From: Ceratopteris richardii
Taxonomy: Eukaryota > Streptophyta > Polypodiopsida > Polypodiales > Pteridaceae
Reading direction: 5' to 3'
Assembly: GCA_020310875.1 (NCBI GenBank)
Contig: CM035428.1
Coordinates: 108,943,245-109,007,244 of the forward strand
DNA: 64,000 nt
Position numbers and translations under genes: made by a program. Positions 21,350-34,000 of the stretch are shown here, one piece after another; the stretch's first letter is position 1, and each line of letters opens with the position of its first letter. Under the pieces are notes generated by a model. It had not been told where the DNA came from and ran no database searches. It saw nothing but the letters and a program-made list of their open reading frames with translations.

Positions 21350-22460
21350 TCACCTCACAGTAGATGCTCCCATGAAATGACTGCACTGCATTCCTCCAAG
21401 TCTTGCAACAGTGCAACCAACCCATGATGATATCCATAAGCCTCCTTTGGTCATGTCAAAAAATGACCCACTGCCAACTCGTACAATAGCTATGAAAAAT
21501 GTGACATTAACAAACATGACATGCTTAACATAAGAAAATTCATTCATCAAAATGATACTTACATACTCATGATGAATCGTTTCATAATCGCGGCTACCCA
21601 AATGCAATGCTCCAATTGTATCTAGATGTGTGGCCATCATATCTCATTGTTGATGATATTGTTGAGGATTGTGCTACTACTCAACATGAATCATCTCCCA
21701 CTCTTCAGTGTCTACCCATATAGGCTTTGGTAAGCCTTCTCTGAAAGCTTCGCGAGCCTCTAATCATCGATCTGACATCAACTCAAGTATCGAGTGCTAA
21801 ATCCACTCTGAGGTAATAAGAGGGTGCCCACATGTTGGTCGATACTCATGATGGATCACCTTTGTGATGTAATTTTTGCAATCCTTGTTATATTATCTCC
21901 ATTTGACCATGATAGAGTGTCGAAACTATACTACGCATAGGTATCATATGTGCTCACGCATGGCCTTTTTTGATCGCATCCATCATTAGACCTCCATCAC
22001 ATATATAGTACACCTTGGAGTCATCATGGTCATGAGCACCCCAATGTGTGGGTGACACAACATCCGTCGCATCACCTCCACAACATCCACCTCCTCCTCC
22101 TTCAGACCCACTTGTAGATCCATGTGGAGCCTCCTCCCGAACGTGATGTAGACAAATGAGCTGGGCAAGTGCATGTATCATGTTGTTGTGTCAAACACTG
22201 GCACATGCCTCGACTTCTCAAGCCACTAGGGGATGGTTGAGAAAATAGTCATGGTGGAGTCATAAAGCTAGGACTTCCACATGTTGGAGTAATCTCACCA
22301 AAGGGAGTGTTGCCAACAAGAGTAGTCCCACCAATGGGAGTGCCGCCAACGGGATTAGTCCCATCAAAGGGAGTGTAGTGATGCTCTGATAGTGGGAGAT
22401 GCTTGAGAATGAACTCAAAAAATGGCTCCTATGTCATGGAATGTGGAATGAATCATGGAC
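21350..22460 (-). pseudogene. Unrecognised minus-strand frames next to TNP2, possible second CACTA gene
   Basis: Short frames at 21350-21640, 21954-22181 and about 22280-22440 lie downstream of TNP2 on the same strand. The last encodes an imperfect repeat (PVGGTPIGGTTLVGNTP). CACTA elements usually carry a second gene (TNPA or a plant transposase-like protein), and the position fits. I see no diagnostic motif, so this is only a guess from location. Confidence 0.25.
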
Positions 22461-22599
22461 TATCTCCCATCATGCTCTGTAATAGAAAACTCAGATAATT
22501 ATATGATAATAATGGTAATACAAAAAAATAGTAGTCTAAAAAAAACATAGCAAATAAGTAAACACAAATAAGTATGCACAATTTCTTGCTTCATAAGTC

Positions 22600-25500
22600 C
22601 TCTATTCTAGCATCCTTTGACATGCAAAGGATATTTATCTCTACATTGGGGACTTCCAGATCTCTTGGTATGGCCACCCCTTCCTGATAATCATCCTCCT
22701 ATAGCATATTGTCTGTTAGCTCCTCATGGACCTCCTCTTCTTCAAAGACCTCTTCTTTTGGGAAAATGATGTCTTCCTTCTTGACTATTGCATGCAGCTT
22801 AGATTCCACTATAGATGGAATTTCGTCTATGTCTACATCCTCACAAATTTATTTGCTATGTGGAGAGACTTATAAATCAAATAGCTAGTGTGGTTCTTTC
22901 AAATCTGGTATAAAGACAACTTGCTCATAATTTTCCAGAAGTACAAATGTGTCTCTTTCATCTATTCATAGCTTTATGGGGTCTACTTGAAGCATACCAC
23001 TCTTATCGTGCCTCACTGTTGCATTTCTTCTAACGTTGACTACTTTGAACCATTTCACATCAAACAAAAAGTTACCAAACCTCCTAAATGATAGCTTCAG
23101 GATATCTTGGATCACTCCACAGTACTCAAGCTGGCCTTCTTGAGCATTGTTGTCTCTTGTACTCACTCTACTCTTTTGGAGAAATTTCACCATCGCCTCA
23201 CTATCAAGGGTAGACCTATTTTTGTTGATGCATAGGATCTGAAAGTGTCATCCATGAGACCATAGTGCACCATATTTGTAATACGTCCAATCACATCCTT
23301 TGTGAGTTCCCCCTCTTCTTAAGAGATATGCCCAATTGCTACCTTTGCTTGTGAAATGATTGCGTCTAGCCATCTGCATGTTGGAAAATTTGGAAGAGGT
23401 TGAAGACTCTTTGGAAGAGGCAAAGAGCAAGTGGAGCGATTCTTTTGAAATTGGGCTCTTTTCTTTGCGTTTGCCTCCTTAGCAAGCTCATACCTCTCCA
23501 ACTAGTTTTGCATGGGCTTCGAGTTAACGATGCAAAACTTCATTGCCTTCTCTCTGAAAACTGCATCCATTTTTCTTTGGCTCCCTTTACTTTGGGGTTC
23601 ATTCCTTATGAGATGAACATCTTCATCATTGCTCCATAAGTGAGGCATTTTTGGCTCCACATGCATAGAAACTCTGTTCTGAATACCAATGTACACGCCA
23701 CCCCTCTACCATGGTGCCCTCTGGAAGTGCTCTTTGATTTAGAAACCCTTTTAGTGACTTCATGAACCACTCTAAGAAGAAGATCCATTGATGGTGGAAA
23801 ATTCCTACTGTTGCGACTTCATCAACCACATGAACCACTAAATGAAGCTCAATTGTGGGAATACGTGTGAGAAAGTACTTCTCAAACATATAGAAAACCT
23901 CTATAGCATCATGTTTAGCACTATCTATGCTATCTCTCCTTATCTCTTTAGATGAGGTCCATCATACCACGGAATTGATTTTATAAATGGTTGTTTGTAT
24001 ATCCTTCAAAATACAATCTTTCACAGCTACAGGGAGCACAAATTGCAAAAACTTGTGTGAATTATGAGACTTGAGCCCTTTGAGATCATCATTTTGTGTG
24101 ATGGCAGTCGTTAGAGAAAAATATTGATAAACCTAAACATTCACCATAATTGGGCCAATCATGCATTGTCCACATAAGTATGCCTTGCACTCACACATCC
24201 CGTCTTGTTAAAGGTTGAGACATGTCATGCATAGCAATCCCATCCCATAAAGTGTGTGGCTCTTCCACAAGAGGTCTAAGGTATACATCCATATATTTGA
24301 CCTTATACTTACCAGGCACAATGAGAGCTAATAATAAATGGCCCTTTTTGTTGATTCCTGACAAAATCTTGTTCATTAACAAGACTGCGGAAAATTGTCA
24401 CTTGTTGAGCTCTAACAAACTATCATCAACTGTTGAGCTCTTGTACTACTTGTTAACGGAGCGAGTGAGCTTAACTAGCTAAAGCTCAACTGCGGAATTC
24501 ACCACGTTACAAGAATTAAACTAAAGCGATATTAGAACACCTCTATAATCATCAGTAGCTTAGTAAACTTTCTGAAGCTGAAAACTTTATAACTGTATTT
24601 GAAACTCATCAAAATTTCACCGGAATTCCACCGGACTGTCACCATAATCTTACCGGAATCAACTGCAATTCTGTTTGTAATTACTTCAAATGATTATAGA
24701 TGAAGTACGGAAGTAATACCTGAGCTTCCTTCAGTAAATGAACTCTTTCTGAAGTTTAAGGAAAAACTTCACTAGTTCAGAAATACCTTTTTACGGTCAA
24801 ACTTTGTACTGTGTACTTGTCCTGTTTCACAAAACTCTTTTGATCAACTTATAGTTGAGACTCCTAACTTCAAGATGAGCTATCACTCATGAAAAAATTT
24901 ACACTGTGTTACGAGATCTAACTCTCAGAAGTACCGAAAAAAATTTACTGAGAAAACTGTAACTGTTAACTAACTTTCACAGTAACATGAAATCACTCAA
25001 ATTTCTTCACATACGAAGAATGCGCTTAATCTTCCACATGAACATGTGTTTTCTATTAGAGAAGATGTGTACAAAATAGCTTGGCCTCACTTTGCTCATA
25101 GCTATGGATAACTCTCCTACTCTGAGTAGTTATTCCTTACCATCTCTCTTAGATGAATACCCGATAGTTCAGGTTCTATTATTCATCTTTACATACACAA
25201 TCTCTGGCGTCTTCTATATCACTATCCTCAGTTTCTATATGTGCTATTCTATTCCGGTTCTATGCGTTTTCACTCATCTATATTTCTTCTATCTCTCAAC
25301 TCTCTTATATACAATTTTGATCCAGGTTTCAACAAACTCGTAATTCTAAAAACTTCTACACTATATATTACAGACGTGAATTTGTCCCTTCACTAAGGCT
25401 TGATTTTCTGAATGCTTTGTTTCTGCTTCGCTTTTGTCTTTCTTCGTCTTTATGTCTGTCTGTATGTCAAATTTGTGAGTGATTATTCAACACTTTTTTG

Positions 25501-26250
25501 TGGCCAACCATGGTGGGATGTAATAGTTGACCAAACATACAAGCCATGTGCTCCATAAGGAGCCCCGTAAACCAAATGGATTTATGCCATCCATAGCTAG
25601 GCCTAGATGTATATTCTGAGCCTCTCTAGCAAACTCTGGGCACTTATTATCTTTGTGTTTCCAAGCATCAAAATAAGCAAGCGATCACATTACACCATCT
25701 ATAGATCTACTCTTTGCATGCCATGATATTAATTGAGCTATGGATTTGCATGTAGACATGCTCTTAATTCTGAGGATGATAGAAAAGTGGTGAAGACGCT
25801 TTGTGGGGGCTGCTTACAAGGTCTTCTCTAAACCTTTTTGCTCCATACTTTGGACATATGTGGAGTTTCTCATACTCATTGAGAAAAAGAATGCAATCAT
25901 TTGGACAAGCATCAATCTTTGTGTAGTCCATACCCATGGACTGTAAAAGCTTCTGTGCATCTCCATGTGTTGAAGGCATGTCATTACGGTCTAGCAAAAC
26001 CTAATCTTTCAAAAGCCTGCAAGGGATAAGCAATTAGTAAATAAACTTATTTTGATACAATAATGAAATCTTATTTCAAATCCAATTCACTTGAACAATT
26101 CAGAAACACTACTATCTGAACATCCATAAATGGATTGAAGATTGAGCATTGCGAGCAACGCACATAGAACATATATCTTTGCCCCTTTGCAGAGTGGTAA
26201 ATGGGCTAGTCTTTGCATGTTCTGATGTTCTTTGTCACCTTCTTACTATG
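22600..26250 (-). pseudogene. CACTA (En/Spm) TNP2-type transposase, decayed and interrupted
   Basis: Read on the minus strand from high to low coordinates. Near 26205-26130: LCKGAKIYVLCALLAML. At 25997-25764: KIDACPNDCILF followed by CPKYGAKRF, the hallmark TNP2 N-terminal motif. About 25640-25505: NIHLGLAMDGINPFGLRG then IPPWLATKK. From about 24340: GHLLLALIVPGKYKVKYMDV. About 23890-23640: a DUF4218-like part (IFFLEWFMKSLKGFLNQRA, ALPEGTMVEGW). About 23193-22870: a DUF4216-like part (YCGVIQDILKLSFRRFGN, DPIKLWIDERDTFVLLENY). The order matches autonomous plant CACTA transposases. Many stops and frame changes occur, and CACTA terminal repeats were not found. Confidence 0.8.
24349..25492. mobile_element. 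Solo LTR-like insertion inside TNP2, 1,144 bp
   Basis: It begins TGTTGATTCC and ends ATTCAACA, with terminal inverted TGTTGA/TCAACA, and is flanked by the direct repeat CTTTT (24344-24348 and 25493-25497). Removing it together with one CTTTT restores the conserved TNP2 reading WLATKKGH in frame across the gap. There is no internal coding region, primer site or second LTR, so a solo LTR left by unequal recombination fits best. A non-autonomous element is the alternative. Confidence 0.8.
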
Positions 26251-26631
26251 GAATTTCTATCATATGCATGGGACCCATGACATCATCTGGACTAGTGTGG
26301 TCTTTATCCATGTCATAAAACGGCTCTTTGTTCCATGTGTTCATTCTCTGTCATAATGCCAGTACCTTGTCCTTCTACCTCCTATTTTCTTCTCTTGTAC
26401 CCATGAGAGGTAGATGGTGCAATGTCATGTAGGTCAATTTACTCATCAACCGAACCATGCGACTGAAAGCATAGGTTTTGTAGTTGATCTACATCAAAGG
26501 ATCCATATTCTCGAACACCTGCAGTACAAATCTATCTTTTATGAAATATTTGATACTTCAGTGCAAGGGCATGCCATTCTCTACTCCATATCCAAAGATG
26601 CCATCTAATACCATGTGGAGGTGTTATGACA
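26251..26631. other. Probable upstream part of the CACTA element
   Basis: The minus strand near 26320-26270 reads MDKDHTSPDDVMGPMHM, which leads into the TNP2 N-terminal region. The rest is unassigned, and no terminal CACTA repeat was seen before the AT-rich array. Confidence 0.35.
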
Positions 26632-28532
26632 TTTAATATGTGATACATTTAATTATATATACTAACTAATCCTAAAATCCTATTTTTTTGAATTAGATAA
26701 CACATACTAATTTTCTTCATAAAATACTAGTTTATTATATATTAAATTATTAATACTAATAACATATTAAATTATATATCCTAGAGCAAAAGTATTTATT
26801 TGTTTAATTAAATATACTATTTTGTAATCCTAAAATCGTAATATTTTGTACATTTGATTATATATACTAATATTTAATAATATATGCTAATTTTAATCCT
26901 GAAATCCTAATATTTTGTATAACTTTTATGTATGCCAGTTTTAGTTCTATAATCCTACTTTCTTATATATTTAATTATACATTATACTACAAATTCTAGA
27001 ACCCTAGTAATATATATATATACTTAATATACTTATATTAATCCTAACACCATAATATTTTAAACATTTGATTATATATACTAATATTTAATTATACACA
27101 CTACTTTTAATCCTCAAACCCTAATTTTTTTCTACCTAATTATATATAATAGATTTATCTTGAAATCCTAATTTTTATATATATTAATATTAAACCTAAA
27201 AACCCTAACTCTTTTAATATTAATTACATATATGAATATTTATCATAGAACCCTAGATCTTTATATATCTAATTATATATACTAATTTTAATTTTAAAAT
27301 GCTAATTTCTTATATATTTAATTATACATAGTACTACAAATTCCAAATACCCAGTAATCTATATATTTAATCATATATACTTATATTAATCCTAGAGCAA
27401 ACGTTTTTATTTATTTAATCAAATATACTATTTTTTAATCTTTAAACCATGATATTTTGTACATTTGATTATATATACTAAATGTTTCTACTTAATTATA
27501 TATAATAGTATTTATTCTAAAATCCTAATTTAAATATATGTTTGATTATATATATCTTAATATTAAACCTAAAATGTTATTTTATATATATTTATTTTAA
27601 TTTGAAAACCCTATCTCTTTTCATATTTAATTATGTATACTAATATTTATCATAGATCCCTAGCTAGTTCTTTATATATCTAATTATATAAACTAAGTTT
27701 AATCATAAAATCCTAACTTCTTATATATTCAATACATAGTACTACGAATTCTAAAACTAAATCTATATATTTAATTATATATACTTATATTAATCCTAGA
27801 GCAAAAGTATTTATTTATTTAATTAAATATACTATTTTTTAATCCTAAAACCATAATATTTGTGTATTCAATTATAAATACTATTTTTTTATACTTAATT
27901 ATACATAGTACTACAAATTCCAAAACCTTATAATTTATATATTTAATTATATATACTTATATTAATTCTAGAGCAAAAGTATTTATTTTTTTAATTAAAT
28001 ATACTATTTTTTAATCCTAAAACCATAATATTCTATACATTTGATTATATATACTAATTCTTTCTACTAACTTTTTGAACTTAATTATATATAATAATAC
28101 TAATCATGAAATCCTAATATTTATGTATATTTGATTATATATATTAATATTAAACCTAAAACCCTATTTATTATATATTTAATTATATATATTTATTTTA
28201 ATTTGAAGACCCTAGCTCTTTTCATATTTAATTATGTATACTAATATTTATCATAGAAGCCTAGTTCTTTATATATCTAATCATATATACTAATTTTAAT
28301 CTTAAAACCCTAATTTGTTATATATTTAATTATACATAGTACTACAAATTCCAAAACCCCACTATATTTAATTATATATACTAACGTGAATCCTAAAGAG
28401 AAAGTATTTATTTATTAAATTAAGTATACTATTTTTTAATCCTTAAATCGTAATATTTTGTACATTTGATTATATATATTGATTTTTTTTACTAATTTTT
28501 TCTACTTAATTATATATAATATTATTTTTTTC
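26632..28532. repeat. AT-rich satellite with higher-order structure
   Basis: About 1.9 kb built from variants of a unit of roughly 50-60 bp: CCTAAAACCCTAATTT...ATATTTAATTATATATACTAAT. A longer marker (GAGCAAAAGTATTTATT... AATTAAATATACTATTTT) recurs at about 26784, 27395, 27798, 27970 and 28396, showing higher-order repeats with internal deletions. Telomere-like CCCTAA words occur within units. No gene. Confidence 0.8.
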
Positions 28533-28758
28533 ATATATTTAGGTAATGATGTGTATAAACACACGAAGACCACTGGGGCACATTTTTCCCTCTTCAGGAG
28601 GTTTTTTTTCTCGGCTTGTATATATGCTTATAGCCCTAACGGGTCATTATCTTTGTACATTCTAGTGGTAATACATTCAATATTGTTTGTTGTGCTTCAA
28701 GCTTCTTCTTCTTCTTCCGTGTAATGTTCGGGTGCTTTTGTAGACCTCGAACTCCAAA
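28533..28758 (+). repeat. Older Ty1/copia LTR (family C1)
   Basis: Homologous throughout to the LTRs at 29055 and 34389 (ATATATTTAGGTAATGATG, TTTTTCCCTC, AAGCTTCTTCTTCTTC, CGAACTCCAAAA). The first five bases of the usual TGTTG end are lost where it meets the AT-rich satellite. It is followed by a primer site at 28762-28773. Confidence 0.85.
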
Positions 28759-29054
28759 AATTGGTATCAGAGCAGGTTGTCGCCTTCATCTAGGGCATCG
28801 TTGATACCCCTCGGGTCACAGTCTCAAAATCGCATGAAATTTTGTTAGCATACTCAAGGTGATTAGGAGTTCAAAACAACTTTGCTTTATAGTGTCAAAA
28901 TCATGATCTGAGCTCAATTCAACCTCCAAATGCACTATCGTAGTGCTTGTGCAAGCAATTTTGTCTTTTTGTCCCAAAGATATATACAGGTTTTGGTTTG
29001 ATAGTATAAGCATCTCTAAGTCTGCTGCAGGTTTAGCAGAACTCAACAAGGTAG
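28759..29054 (+). other. Primer-binding site and 5' leader of the older copia copy
   Basis: TGGTATCAGAGC at 28762-28773 is the initiator tRNA-Met primer site. The following 280 bp align with the leader 29301-29580 of the next element (CCTCCAAATGCACTATC, TTTTGTCTTTTTGT). The copy stops at ...AACAAGGTAG, where the next LTR begins; no gag of this copy follows. Confidence 0.8.
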
Positions 29055-29286
29055 TGTTGATATATTTAGGTAGTGATGTGTGTGAACATTGTAGGACCGT
29101 TGAGGCACATTTTTCCCTCTTTAGGAGGTTTTTTTTCCTTGGCTTGTATGTACGCCTATTGGCCTAATGGGCTACTTATGTGTGTACATTCTCGTGGTAA
29201 TACATTTCAGTATTGTGTGTTGTGCTCCAAGCTTCTTCTTCTTCCTTGTGTTGTTCGCGTGCTTTCGCAGACGTCTAACTCCAACA
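29055..29286 (+). repeat. C1 5' LTR
   Basis: Starts TGTTGA and ends CCAACA. It is followed by ATT and the tRNA-iMet primer site. The LTR is short (232 bp), as in many copia elements. Like the other copies it carries (CTT)n and a T-rich block after GGAGG. Confidence 0.9.
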
Positions 29287-29288
29287 AT

Positions 29289-29300
29289 TGGTATCAGAGC
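29289..29300 (+). other. C1 primer-binding site
   Basis: TGGTATCAGAGC, complementary to the 3' end of plant initiator tRNA-Met, two bases after the LTR end. Confidence 0.9.
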
Positions 29301-29640
29301 ATATCGTTGCTTCATCTAGGACATCGTCAACACCTCTCTAGTTACAGTCTCAGAATCACACGAATTTTGGTGAGCATACTCAGGGTGCTTTCGAGATCAA
29401 AACAGCTTTGCTATGTGATGCCGAAACCATGATTTGAGCTCGTTTCAACCTCCAAATGCACTATCACAATGTTTGTGCAAGCTATTTTGTCTTTTTGTGC
29501 CAAGGTATATACTAGTTTCAGTTCACTAGTATAAGCCTCTCGAAGTCTGCTACAAGTTTAGCTGAATTTATCTGGGTAGTTTTGTTCAACTTTTTGAGAT
29601 ACAATCAATTTTCTGCACCAAGGTATTTTAGTCACCAGCC

Positions 29641-30656
29641 ATGGTTGAAAGCAGTGATGTATTCCGTATGTTGGCTGTTGAGGATAAGTTGGATGGTACG
29701 AACTACCTGTTATGGGCTTATATGATACCACATGTATTGGTTGCAAAAGGGATGTGGGACATTGTGTAGGTTGTTGAAAAACATTCTATCACACCTACAA
29801 CTGCTACAACTGCAGGTACTAAAGCTGATGCTGAAGGTGTTGAAGATGATGATATTCTACAAATTCCTGTTTGTGCTTTGGTTTTTGCTACAGCTACTGC
29901 AGAGAAAATTCGTTGGGATGATAGGGATGCCTAGGCACATGCATTGATAGCTTTGTCTGTCAAACGTGCCATTATTCCTCACATTCACTCTTGCAGAACA
30001 GCTAAGGATGCTTGGGATACACTTACCACATTGTACCAAGCTAGGAATGATGCTCGTGTTGCTTACCTCCGAAGTTGGAGAGTGAGCACATGAATGAAGG
30101 TGATTCTATGGACAGTTTTCTAACAAAGATGAAGGATTTGAAAGAACAATTGATTTCTGCTAATGAAGTCCTTCTTGACAGTTCACTTGTGTAGACTGTT
30201 GTGAGTAGTCTTCCTGACTCAAATCAAAGCTTTTTCTTCCACTCTTCATTTGATGATGAAAGGCAATACAAAGGCCTTGTCATTTGAGGAGTTAGTCTCT
30301 ATTCTGTTGCATGAAGATCAGTCTAGGTAGAACATGTCCATTATGCGTGTTGCAGATCAAGCTTTCTTGGCTAGTCACAATTGCAAAGGAAAATGGAGCT
30401 CTTGAACTAGTAAGTAGAAATCTGCAAATTCCACACAATTGAAGACGGAAGACAAAGATGAAAAGAAATAAAAAAAGAAAAAATTGTTTTGTAAGTACTG
30501 TAAAGCAAATGATCATGTCATTAAGAGCTGTCCAAAATTGGATGCTAAAGAGGCAAAGAAGAAAGAGGCTGTAATGGTTGTTGTAGAGGCCGCTACACCA
30601 AATAGAGAGTCTGCTAATCTTATGCAGGAAGAAGAATGGGTGTTTACTACTGTTTG
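29641..30656 (+). pseudogene. C1 gag (UBN2-type capsid and zinc knuckle), broken
   Basis: The ATG at 29641 begins MVESSDVFRMLAVEDKLDG, followed by NYLLWAYM, the usual copia gag start. In-frame TAG occurs at 29767-29769 and 29932-29934. The frame changes near 30070 and near 30235, and further stops follow (TAG at about 30184 and 30330). MKDLKEQLISANEVL and a zinc knuckle, CKYCKANDHVIKSC (about 30490-30531), identify the capsid and nucleocapsid. The final open part runs on into the first protease copy. The product would package element RNA into virus-like particles, but this copy cannot make a full protein. Confidence 0.85.
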
Positions 30657-31070
30657 CAGTTTTGACCCATCTTCTTATGAGCAGTGCATGTCTGCAGTAG
30701 ACTCAGATGTTATGTACTTTGATAGTGGGGCGACCAAACATATCACCTCGCGGTGCAGTTTCTTCACTTCACTCGAGCCTGCCCCTACAAGGAGTACTGT
30801 CATATGCACCAACAACTCCTCTTATCTTGCCATGGGAGTTGGTAAGATCATTTTGACTCCTATTGATGGTAGTTCTTTCACTTTGTCAGATGCTTTATTT
30901 GTGCCAGGGATCAAGAATAATCTATTATTAGTTTCGCTTTAGCCAAGATTGGCTTGGTTGTGAAATTTACTGATGATAGGTGTACAATTCATGATCTATC
31001 AAATGGCGATGTGATTATTGCTTCTAGCATTTTATGTCGTGGGTGGTATAAGCTCATAGAGTATGAAACG
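30657..31070 (+). pseudogene. C1 protease region, first tandem copy (broken)
   Basis: This contains the aspartic protease site YFDSGATKHITS. It is homologous to the next 414 bp at roughly 93% by eye. It loses frame near 30935 (a few bases missing in the sequence equivalent to SVSALAKI) and then runs through stops. It is linked in frame to the upstream zinc knuckle, so it is the copy that joins gag. Confidence 0.85.
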
Positions 31071-34000
31071 CAGTTTTGACCCACCTTCTCATGATCAGTG
31101 CATGTCTGCAGTAGACTCAGATGTTTGGTACTTTGACAGTGGGGCGACCAAACATATTACCTCGCAGCGCAGTTTCTTCTCTTCACTCGAGCCTGCCCCT
31201 ACAGGGAATACTGTCACATGCGCCAATAACTCCTCTTATCCTGTTATGGGAGTTGGTAAGATCATTCTGACTACTGCTGATGGTAGTTCTTTCACTTTGT
31301 CAGATGCTTTATTTGTGCGAGGGATCAAAAAGAACCTGTTATCAGTTTCTGCATTAGCCAAGATTGGCTTGGTTGTGAAATTCGTTGATGACAGGTGTAC
31401 AGTCCATGATCTCTCAAATGGCGATGTGATTATTGCTTCTGGCATTTTATGTCGTGGGCTGTATAAGCTCATAGACTATGAAAGATCTGTGAATGATTCG
31501 GCATGTGCAGTTCATGATTCTCAGGCTATGTCAGATGCAAAGCTTTGGCATGCACGCTTTGGTCATCTAAATTTTGCTAGTTTGTTACGCCTGCAGAAAT
31601 CTGAAATGGTGTCCTCTTTGCCCAAACTTGAGGCACCTGGAAAACATGTTTGTGAAGGCTGTATTTTGGGCAAAATGCAGCGTTCTTCCTTTCCAAAAGA
31701 TGGTTCAGTTCGGGCTATGCAGAAATTGCAGCTTGTACATAGTGATGTCTGTGGTCCTATGCAGACACCCTCTTTTGGAAATTATCTTTACTTCGTGACT
31801 TTCATTGATGATTTTTCTAGGCATGCATGGGTATATCCACTCAAAGCAAAGTCCGAAGTGTTCATGTGCTTCAAACAGTTTTTGGTTTTGGCTGAAAATC
31901 TGTCAGCATGTAAAATGGGCACCCTCCGTTCTGATCGAGGGGGGGAATATATGTCTTCAGATTTTAATGCATTTCTGGCTGAACGTGGGATAAAACACCA
32001 GTGTACAGTGCCGTATACACCTCAACAGAATGAAGTTGCTGAACGAAAGAACAGGTCACTCATGGAGATGGCGAGGTGCATGGTCAAAAGTCAGGCTTTA
32101 CCACATAGTTTCTGGCTTGAGGCTGTCATGTGTGCGGCATATGTACTGAACAGGTGTCCCACCAAAGCGTTGCAGTCTATCACTCCATATGAGGCTTGGC
32201 ATGACCGCAAGCCATCTGTTGCTCATCTGCGTGTTTTTGGTTGTTTGGCATATGCATTAGTGCCTGAACAACATCGCAGAAAATTGGATGATAAGGCAGT
32301 AAAATGTATTTTTATTGGGTACAGTTCTGAAAGTAAAGGCTATCGTCTGTATCATCCACAGACTAAACGCATTCTGGTTAGCCGTGATGTTGTCTTTGTG
32401 GAAGATGCTATTCAGCCATTGCTTTCATGTACTAAGGAGACATCTGTTAGCTCCAAAGACATGTATGATACTTTGATGCCTCTTTTTACAGGTGGACAGG
32501 CTAGCGCTGGTCCTAATGAGGCAACTTCTTAGCCTTTGCAGGTTTCATATGATGATGCAGATCATTCCATTTCTGATGCAGATTTACATGATGCACTTGT
32601 TGATGAGAGAGCTGATATTGAACAGGCAAAAACTATGCCAAAATGGCTGGTGCAGACTTTGCGTGATAGCAAATTAGATGCACCTTTGTCATATCGTACT
32701 CGTTCAGGCTCTCATAGTACCTCCTTTGCATCAGATTGCTATGCTATGGCTGCATCTAGTCTCTGTGATGAGAATGAGCCTATTTCTTTTGATGAAGCAC
32801 AAAATTCAGAAAATTGGATGGCTGCTATGCAATCTGAATATGATGCTATAATGAAGAATGGTACATGGTCTTTATGTGACTTGCCTCCTGGCAAGAAGGC
32901 CATTGGCACTAAGTGGGTATACAAGTTGAAGCGTAAACCTGATGGTACAGTTGACAAGTATAAGGCTAGGCTTGTTGCAAAGGGTTATGCGCAGGAAAGA
33001 GGCATTGATTTTGATGAGACCTTTGCACCTACATGCCGTATGACTACTGTTGGGAGCATTTGTGCACTTGTAGCCCATCATGGTTGGAATGTACATCAGT
33101 TGGACATTAAAACAGCATTTCTGAATGGTGACTTGCATGAAGAAGTGTATGTTTTTCAGCCCCGTGGCTTTGTGCAGAAAGGGCATGAAAACCAGGTTTG
33201 CAGGTTAAAGAAGGCATTATATGGTTTAAAGCAAGCACCACGTGCTTGGTATGAGAAGATACATGCCTATCTGATTGCACATGGTTTTGAGAATAGTCCA
33301 ACTGAAAGCACCTTATATGTTAAACGTGCTAATGATGTGCTTCTGATCATTGTTGTCTATGTTGATGACATGCTGCTCACTGGTCCTATTGAGACACATA
33401 TTGCTGATTTTAAGGCTGATTTGCATGCCTCATTTGAGATGTCTGATTTGGGGCATTTGCATCACTATTTGGGCATTCAGTTTATGCACGTTGATGGTGG
33501 AATGGCTTTGTGTCAAACGAAATATATTGACACATTATTGCAGCGTTTTGGGCTTGAAGACTGTAAGCCTATTGCCACTCCTATGGAGACAGGTTTACGA
33601 TTGAGTCTTCATGATGCTGGAGATGCATTTGATGCTGTTCTCTATCAGCAGGCTGTTGGATGCTTGATTTACTTATGCATTACTCGGCCAGATATTCAGT
33701 TTGCTGTCTCACAGATGAGCAGGTTTATGCATTGCCCAGGAGTCACGCATTGGAAAGCGGTTAAGCGCATCTTTCGCTACTTGAGTGGTACTCGGCTACT
33801 TGGGTTGTTTTATCCCAAGGGGGGATCACTACCGCCAGATTTGCATGCTTTTTCTGACTCAGATTGGGCTGGTTGCTATGACACTCGTGTGTCCACCAGT
33901 GGTTTTTGCTTCATGCTTGGTAGCTCTTGTATATCTTGGTTGAGCAAGAAGCAGCCTACTGTGGCCACTTCCAGTTGTGAGGCTGAGTATAGGGCAGCTT

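Noticed and set aside
24191..24382. A 63-codon minus-strand frame taken as one peptide
   Set aside because: Its first part (LMNKILSGIN) is read from the solo-LTR insertion; only GHLLLALIVPGK onward is TNP2.
26632..28532. Interstitial telomere tract
   Set aside because: CCCTAA words occur but never as a continuous CCCTAAA array; they are part of a longer AT-rich unit.
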